Shown here: piece by piece, positions 51,824 through 55,922 of the stretch
Layout of the letters: each line of letters opens with the position of its first letter
Position numbering within the stretch: the stretch's first letter is position 1
NCBI GenBank assembly: GCA_020161845.1
Contig: JAIUNK010000030.1
Span: forward strand, 1 to 55,922
DNA: 55,922 nucleotides
Source: Actinomycetota bacterium
Lineage (GTDB): Bacteria > Actinomycetota > Actinomycetes > Actinomycetales > Dermatophilaceae
Direction: 5' to 3'
The notes under the pieces: generated by a model
Database searches by the model: none
What the model saw: only the letters and a program-made list of their open reading frames with translations
What the model was told of the DNA's origin: nothing
Program-made: the position numbers and the translations under genes

Positions 51824-52090
51824 ATGTGTCGCAGCATCAAGCCCCTGCACAATCTGACGCCGCCCGCGACCGCCGAGGAGGTGCATGACGCCGCGCTGCA
51901 ATATGTCCGCAAGATCGCCGGATCGCGCACCCCGGGCCGGGCGAACCAGGCGGCGTACGACGAGGCCGTGGCCGCCATCACCGCCGCCAGCCAGGCGCTG
52001 CTGGCCAGCCTCACCACCAGCGCGCCGGCCCGGACCCGCGAGCACCTCGCTGAGCAGGCCAGGGCCCGGTACGCGCGCCGAGCCGGCTGA
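51824..52090 (+). CDS. DUF2277 protein
   Basis: The product has 88 residues. The N-terminus MCRSIKPLHNLTPPATAEEVHDAALQYVRKIAG (read in segments) is the hallmark of DUF2277, a widespread small helical family; the rest is AAYDEAVAAITAASQALLASL. ATG 51824 gives the family start and has GAGGAG about 10 nt upstream; an ATG at 51815 would add three residues. Function is unknown. Confidence 0.9.
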   Translation: MCRSIKPLHNLTPPATAEEVHDAALQYVRKIAGSRTPGRANQAAYDEAVAAITAASQALLASLTTSAPARTREHLAEQARARYARRAG

Positions 52091-52225
52091 ACACCCCGGA
52101 TCCCGGCCGCGCAACACCTCCCGCGTGCCCGAGCTCGGAGACCCGCGCCAGCGGGCCCAGCAGTGTGGCCCGAGACTCATCCCTGATCGGGTGAACGTAC
52201 GTACATAGCCATCTACGCTCGTTAC

Positions 52226-52429
52226 ATGAGGCAACGATCCGAGACCGACGCGATCCGAGACGTGCTGGAGCAACTCAGGACGCGCTTCCCCGAGATCCCC
52301 GCCGAGGTGGTCGAGGCCTGTGTCCGCACCGAGCATCAGGCCCTGGACGGGCCGATCCGCGACTTCATCCCGTTGCTCGTCCAGAAGCACGCCGGGCGAC
52401 GACTGGCGACTCTCGCCCTCACCGCCTAA
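52226..52429 (+). CDS. Small helical protein (three-helix-bundle domain type)
   Basis: The product has 67 residues, mostly helical: AIRDVLEQLRTRFPEIPAEVVEACVRTEHQALDGPIRDFIPLLVQKHAGRRLATL in three helices (read in segments). It matches the actinobacterial three-helix-bundle dimerisation proteins (DUF3562-like). TACGCT (52214-52219) lies 6 nt before the ATG (leaderless), and GAACGTACGTAC upstream near 52193-52204 is partly palindromic. Function is unknown. Confidence 0.78.
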   Translation: MRQRSETDAIRDVLEQLRTRFPEIPAEVVEACVRTEHQALDGPIRDFIPLLVQKHAGRRLATLALTA

Positions 52430-52552
52430 CTGCCGAACCGCCTAACTGCCTAACGGCCGCACCGCCGAACGGTCGCACCGCCTGACCAGCCGCCGGGAAT
52501 CGCCCGCTGCCCGGCGGATTGCCGGTGACCGACCGGCAGCTAGGTTGCCTCC

Positions 52553-53104
52553 ATGAGCGCTGCCGATTACGACCGAGCCAATGCCCCCTTCATGGCCGTC
52601 GTGGACGCCCTGGCCCCCCAGGACTGGTCGCGGCCGTCCCCGTGTGACGGCTGGACGGCCCGCGACGTGCTGTTTCACGTCGTCGACACCCAACGTGACG
52701 TGATGATGCGCGCGGGCCACGATCTCGGGATGCCGCCCGACCTCGACGACCCGCCGCTCGGTTGGCGGGCCCACGCGGAATCCGTCGCGCGGCTGCTCGC
52801 CGACCCGGTCATCGCCGATCAGCAGGTCCCCGCGATGGGCGGCACGGCCGCGCTCGGCGAGGTGATGACGCGGTTCTACGGCTTCGACCTGCTCGTCCAC
52901 CGCTGGGACCTGGCCCGTTCCGCCGGGCTGACGGCCGACTGGACCGACGCCGAGCTCGACGAGATCGAGGCTGCGCTGGACGGGTTCGGGGAGCAGCTGT
53001 ACGGCGAGGGCATCTGCCGACCCGCCGTGCCCGTGCCGGCGGACGCGCCCCGGCCCGACCGACTGCTGGCCCGGATGGGCCGCGACCCGCACTGGGGCCG
53101 GTGA
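52553..53104 (+). CDS. DinB/MDMPI-type protein (TIGR03086-like)
   Basis: The product has 183 residues. Family marks are SPCDGWTARDVLFHVVDTQRDVM with the first His, AALGEVMTRFYGFDLLVHRWDLARSAGL with the second His and ACLDxF-like helix. Such proteins are mycothiol-dependent DinB-fold enzymes of unknown substrate. TAGGTT (52541-52546) lies 6 nt before ATG (leaderless). The stop overlaps the acyl-CoA ligase start by 4 nt, so the two genes form an operon. Confidence 0.85.
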   Translation: MSAADYDRANAPFMAVVDALAPQDWSRPSPCDGWTARDVLFHVVDTQRDVMMRAGHDLGMPPDLDDPPLGWRAHAESVARLLADPVIADQQVPAMGGTAALGEVMTRFYGFDLLVHRWDLARSAGLTADWTDAELDEIEAALDGFGEQLYGEGICRPAVPVPADAPRPDRLLARMGRDPHWGR

Positions 53105-54666
53105 TCCCGCCGGTGAACGCGCCGGGTCCCGATGGGGTGGACACGCCGGACCCGCTGACGACGCTGCTGCCGGGGCTGGCGGCGCGGCCGGACGCGCGGC
53201 TCACGGTGGCGGGGGAGACGACGACGTACGCCGAGGTCGCGGCGGCCGCCCGCGCCCTGGGCACCCGACTCGGCGAACTGGGCACGACCCGGGTCGCGGT
53301 GCTGGCCCAGCCGACGCTCGACACGGTGCTGGCCGTCGTCGGGGCGCTCGCCGCGGGGGTCACGGTGGTGCCCGTCCCGAAGGACGCCGGCGCGACCGAG
53401 CTGGCCCACATCCTGACCGATTCGGCGGTCACCCACTGGGTGGGCCCCGCCCCGGAGGCGGGCTCACCCGCCGCGGCCGCGGGCGCGGCCCGACCCGTCG
53501 TACCGCTCGCCCTCCCCGACCCGGCCAACCCCCAGCCGACCAACCCCGAATCCGGTGGGCGCACAACGGACCCCGAGGACATCGCGATGATCCTCTACAC
53601 CTCGGGGACCACGGGACTGCCCAAGGGCGTGCAGCTGTCCCACCGGGCGATCGCCGCCGGTCTCGACGGACTCGCCGACGCCTGGGCCTGGACGGCGGCG
53701 GACACCCTCGTGCACGCGCTGCCGCTGTTCCACGTGCACGGCCTGATCATCGGCTGCCTCGGCCCGATGCGGGTGGGCGGTTCGCTGATCCATCCGGGAC
53801 GGCCGACCCCGCAGGCGTACGCCGACGCGGTGACCGCCGCCCTCGCAGCGCCGGAACGCGACGTCGACGAGCCGGCACCCGGGCCGACGCCGAGCGTGAT
53901 GTGCTTCGGCGTACCGACCATCTGGTCCCGCATCGCCGCCGACCCGGACCAGGCCTGCCGGCTCGCCCCGGCCCGGCTGCTGGTCAGCGGGTCGGCCCCG
54001 CTGCCCGTCCCGGTGTTCACCCGGATGCGGGAGCTGACCGGCCAGGACATGGTGGAGCGGTACGGGATGACCGAGACCCTGCTCACCGTCAGCGCCCGCC
54101 ACGACGGTCCGCGGGTGGCCGGTCACGTCGGCTGGCCCATTGTCGGGGTGCAGACCCGGCTGCGCGGCGAGGACGGCGCCGAGGTCCCGCACGACGGCCA
54201 GTCGGTGGGGCGGTTGGAGGTGCGCGGCCCGACGCTGTTCAGCGGCTACCTCAACCGGCCGGACGCGACCGCCGAATCCTTCACCGCCGATGGGTGGTTC
54301 GTCACCGGAGATGTCGCCACGATCGGCCCGGACGGCAACCACCGCATCGTCGGGCGCGAGTCCGTGGACCTGATCAAGTCGGGCGGCTACCGGATCGGCG
54401 CCGGTGAGATCGAGACCTTCCTGCTCGGGCTGCCGGGTGTCGCCGAGGTCGCCGTCGTGGGGGAGCCGGACGACGACCTGGGGCAGCGGATCGTGGCGTA
54501 CGTCGTGCCGGGCGACCCCGCCCAGCGGCCCGACCCCGACGCCTTATGTCAGGCCGTGGCCGACGGGCTGAGCGTGCACAAACGGCCCCGGCAGGTGCGA
54601 TTCGTGGCGTCCCTGCCCCGCAACGAGATGGGCAAGGTCCAGAAGAAGCGGCTGCTCGACGGGTGA
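53101..54666 (+). CDS. Acyl-CoA synthetase (malonyl/fatty-acid CoA ligase-like)
   Basis: The product has 521 residues. ANL motifs: MILYTSGTTGLPKGVQLSHRAI, LPLFHVHGLIIGCL, RYGMTETLLTVSARHDG, DGWFVTGDVATIGPDGNHRIVGRESVDLIKSGGYRIGAGEIE and the C-terminal catalytic Lys RNEMGKVQKKRL (long blocks read in segments). The HVHGL text is as in malonyl-CoA synthetases (MatB), and NGP-type fatty-acid ligases are the alternative. GTG 53101 overlaps the previous stop by 4 nt. The N-terminal lobe lacks some usual spacer residues and is short. Confidence 0.9.
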   Translation: MIPPVNAPGPDGVDTPDPLTTLLPGLAARPDARLTVAGETTTYAEVAAAARALGTRLGELGTTRVAVLAQPTLDTVLAVVGALAAGVTVVPVPKDAGATELAHILTDSAVTHWVGPAPEAGSPAAAAGAARPVVPLALPDPANPQPTNPESGGRTTDPEDIAMILYTSGTTGLPKGVQLSHRAIAAGLDGLADAWAWTAADTLVHALPLFHVHGLIIGCLGPMRVGGSLIHPGRPTPQAYADAVTAALAAPERDVDEPAPGPTPSVMCFGVPTIWSRIAADPDQACRLAPARLLVSGSAPLPVPVFTRMRELTGQDMVERYGMTETLLTVSARHDGPRVAGHVGWPIVGVQTRLRGEDGAEVPHDGQSVGRLEVRGPTLFSGYLNRPDATAESFTADGWFVTGDVATIGPDGNHRIVGRESVDLIKSGGYRIGAGEIETFLLGLPGVAEVAVVGEPDDDLGQRIVAYVVPGDPAQRPDPDALCQAVADGLSVHKRPRQVRFVASLPRNEMGKVQKKRLLDG

Positions 54667-54763
54667 CCCCTGCACTGGGGGCGACGAGCAGGGGCGATCG
54701 TGGCCATCCCGTGGCAATCCCGTGGCGGCGCTGCGGAGTCTCGGCCCCGCGGGGGCACGCCGG

Positions 54764-55768
54764 TCAGCACACGGGGCGATCCAACCAGCCGGCGTCGGCG
54801 CGCTCCAGGAGGTCCACCGCCGTCATCGGGCGGCCGAGGTGGTAGCCCTGCGCGTGGGTGAAGCCCAGCCCGGCCACGTAGTCCAACAGCTCGGCGGACT
54901 CGATGCCTTCGGCGACGGTATGCACGTTGAGTTCCCCGAGCAGGGCGGCGATGTGACGCAGCAGCAGCCGGCCGTGATCGTTGCGCGCGCGGACGAGGTC
55001 GCGATCGACCTTCACCTCGGCCCAGTCCCAGGCCTCGAGGAAGCGATACGTGGCGTAGCCGGTGCCGAAGTCGTCCACCGCCAGGGTGATGCCGTGCCGG
55101 GCCAGGCCGCGGGCCACATTCGCATGCGCGGCAGTCCAACGCATGGTGTGCCGCTCGGTGATCTCCAGGATGAGGTCGATCGTCGCCTCGGTGAACTCAT
55201 CGACCAGCCAGGACAAGGTGACATTGTCGCTGCGCAGCTGTTCGAACTCCAGGTTCAGCGACAGGCTCAACCGGCGCGAGGTCAGCGTGCTCAGCGACTG
55301 CATCAACTCCAAGGCCTGCTCGCTGACCAGCAGCGTCAGCTCGTCCAGCAGGCGCACCCGGCTCGCGGAGTCCACCAACACCTCGGGAGAGATCACGCCC
55401 AGTTCCTTGTCGGTGACCCGCAATAGGGCCTCGAAGCCGACCGGCAGCCGCGTGTCGATGGCCACGATGGGTTGGTACTCGACGCGGATCTCCTTCTCGT
55501 CCAACAGCGCTCGGACGCGCTGGCGTTCATCGGCCCAGCGCGGCGGGCCGTGGGTCGTCGAGGTGGACTTGGCCATCCGCATGGCCGCCTCGGCCTGCTT
55601 GATCACCGCGTCGATCTGGTCGCCGGCGTCGCCGCGCGCCGCGCCGACGCTCACGTTCACCTGCAGCAGCTGACCGCCGACGCGCATCGGCCGACTGATG
55701 CTCCCGGTCAGTCGTGCGATGACCCGGTCCAGCCGGTCGGTCTCGGCCGTGACCGGGAACGCCACCAA
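54764..55768 (-). pseudogene. GGDEF-EAL cyclic-di-GMP gene, 5' part cut off by an IS5-family element
   Basis: The remaining 334 codons encode the end of a GGDEF domain (VAFPVTAETDRLDRVIARL then VNVSVGAARGD) and a complete EAL domain: VEYQPIVAIDTRLPVGFEALLRV with the EAL motif, SLNLEFEQL, ILEITERH, LAVDDFGTGYATYRFLEAW with the DDFGTG loop, VKVDRDLV, TVAEGIES and AQGYHLGRP. The frame is cut at VAFP, just where GGDEF text would precede, and the IS5-family end starts at 55769. A TTG at 55768 is the only start at the boundary. Without its promoter and N-terminus, the gene is probably silent. Confidence 0.88.
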
Positions 55769-55922
55769 GGGAAGTGCTGATTTTCTTGCTGCCTCGGGGT
55801 GGTGTCTGGCTCGGGCGCGGGGACGGCGAAATGATGGGGTGTGGATCGCGACCAGCCCAGTTTCACTGATGTGGAGTACAGCCAGCGGCGCCGGGTCTCC
55901 CGCCGGGAGCAGTTCTTGGCCA
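55769..55922 (+). mobile_element. IS5-family element, left end only (continues past the window)
   Basis: GGGAAGTGCTGATTTTC at 55769-55785 resembles the GGAAGGTGC ends of IS5-subgroup elements. A transposase gene in the + orientation follows. The right end and target duplication are outside the window. It is not a copy of the element at 2761-3703, whose ends and protein differ. Confidence 0.8.
55841..55922 (+). CDS. IS5-family transposase, N-terminal fragment
   Basis: From GTG 55841 the frame reads DRDQPSFTDVEYSQRRR and VSRREQFLA and runs off the window. The PSFxDxEY then RRxxFL pattern is the standard N-terminus of IS5-subgroup transposases. The start codon choice is tentative. Confidence 0.75.
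   Translation, partial: MDRDQPSFTDVEYSQRRRVSRREQFLA

Overview
The window is about 71% GC by eye, with tightly packed genes on both strands, many GTG starts and actinobacterial gene families: an IdeR-type regulator, mycothiol-type DinB proteins, a CspB-like protein, DUF2530, DUF3027, DUF2277, a DUF222-HNH protein and an MMPL transporter. It is a chromosomal segment of an actinomycete. A Micrococcales-like (Intrasporangiaceae or Dermatophilaceae) origin is a guess. The order citrate synthase, MFS, MarR, DUF2530, DUF3027, CspB and XPB-associated protein recalls the M. tuberculosis Rv0862c-Rv0889c neighbourhood, as I remember it.

Layout. 1-3706 is an insertion-sequence cluster: a 5'-truncated IS1380-type transposase, an intact IS110-type transposase, and a complete IS5-family (IS427-like) element with perfect 17-bp inverted repeats and a TA target duplication. 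4023-5921 holds a divergent crotonase and a DinB-like protein. 6020-6981 is a toxin-antitoxin operon with a palindromic operator, a Phd/HicB-like antitoxin and a HicA-like toxin. 7047-11062 has glutamine-dependent NAD synthetase, an acyl-CoA-binding protein and an NCS1 permease behind a long inverted repeat. 12181-16415 is the histidine-degradation cluster hutG / hutU-hutI, divergent around a perfect 20-bp palindrome. 16524-23426 has an acyl-CoA ligase, an SbcC/SbcD-like pair and a pair of fluoride channels.

23523-25400 has an NlpC/P60 hydrolase controlled by a c-di-AMP (ydaO-type) riboswitch and a perfect Crp/GlxR site, then an IdeR regulator. 25401-25825 looks like a small-RNA gene (promoter, hairpins, perfect terminator hairpin) ahead of a leaderless citrate synthase. 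27018-37202 has a MarR-MFS operon, DUF2530, DUF3027, a CspB-like protein, a Tat lipoprotein resembling a glycoside hydrolase, a second acyl-CoA ligase, an XPB-helicase-associated protein and a VOC protein. 37234-40178 is an M13 zinc metallopeptidase with a membrane endonuclease/phosphatase-family protein. 40284-41134 carries a pair of perfect palindromic repeats with compensatory differences, flanking a methyltransferase.

41199-49511 has a DUF222-HNH protein, an MMPL transporter, two small membrane proteins, an SDR, a degenerate GIY-YIG protein and a GlxA/AraC regulator. 49590-54666 has an MFS transporter, a NYN-domain protein divergent from a DUF2277 protein around an array of 20-bp repeats, a small helical protein, a second DinB-like protein and a third acyl-CoA ligase. 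At the right edge a GGDEF-EAL gene is cut by another IS5-family element that runs out of the window.

Two themes recur. At least a dozen genes have a -10-like hexamer 5-7 nt before the start codon, the layout of leaderless mRNAs, and this settles several start codons. Short GC-rich tandem repeats or inverted repeats sit between convergent genes. I saw no rRNA, tRNA or CRISPR array.
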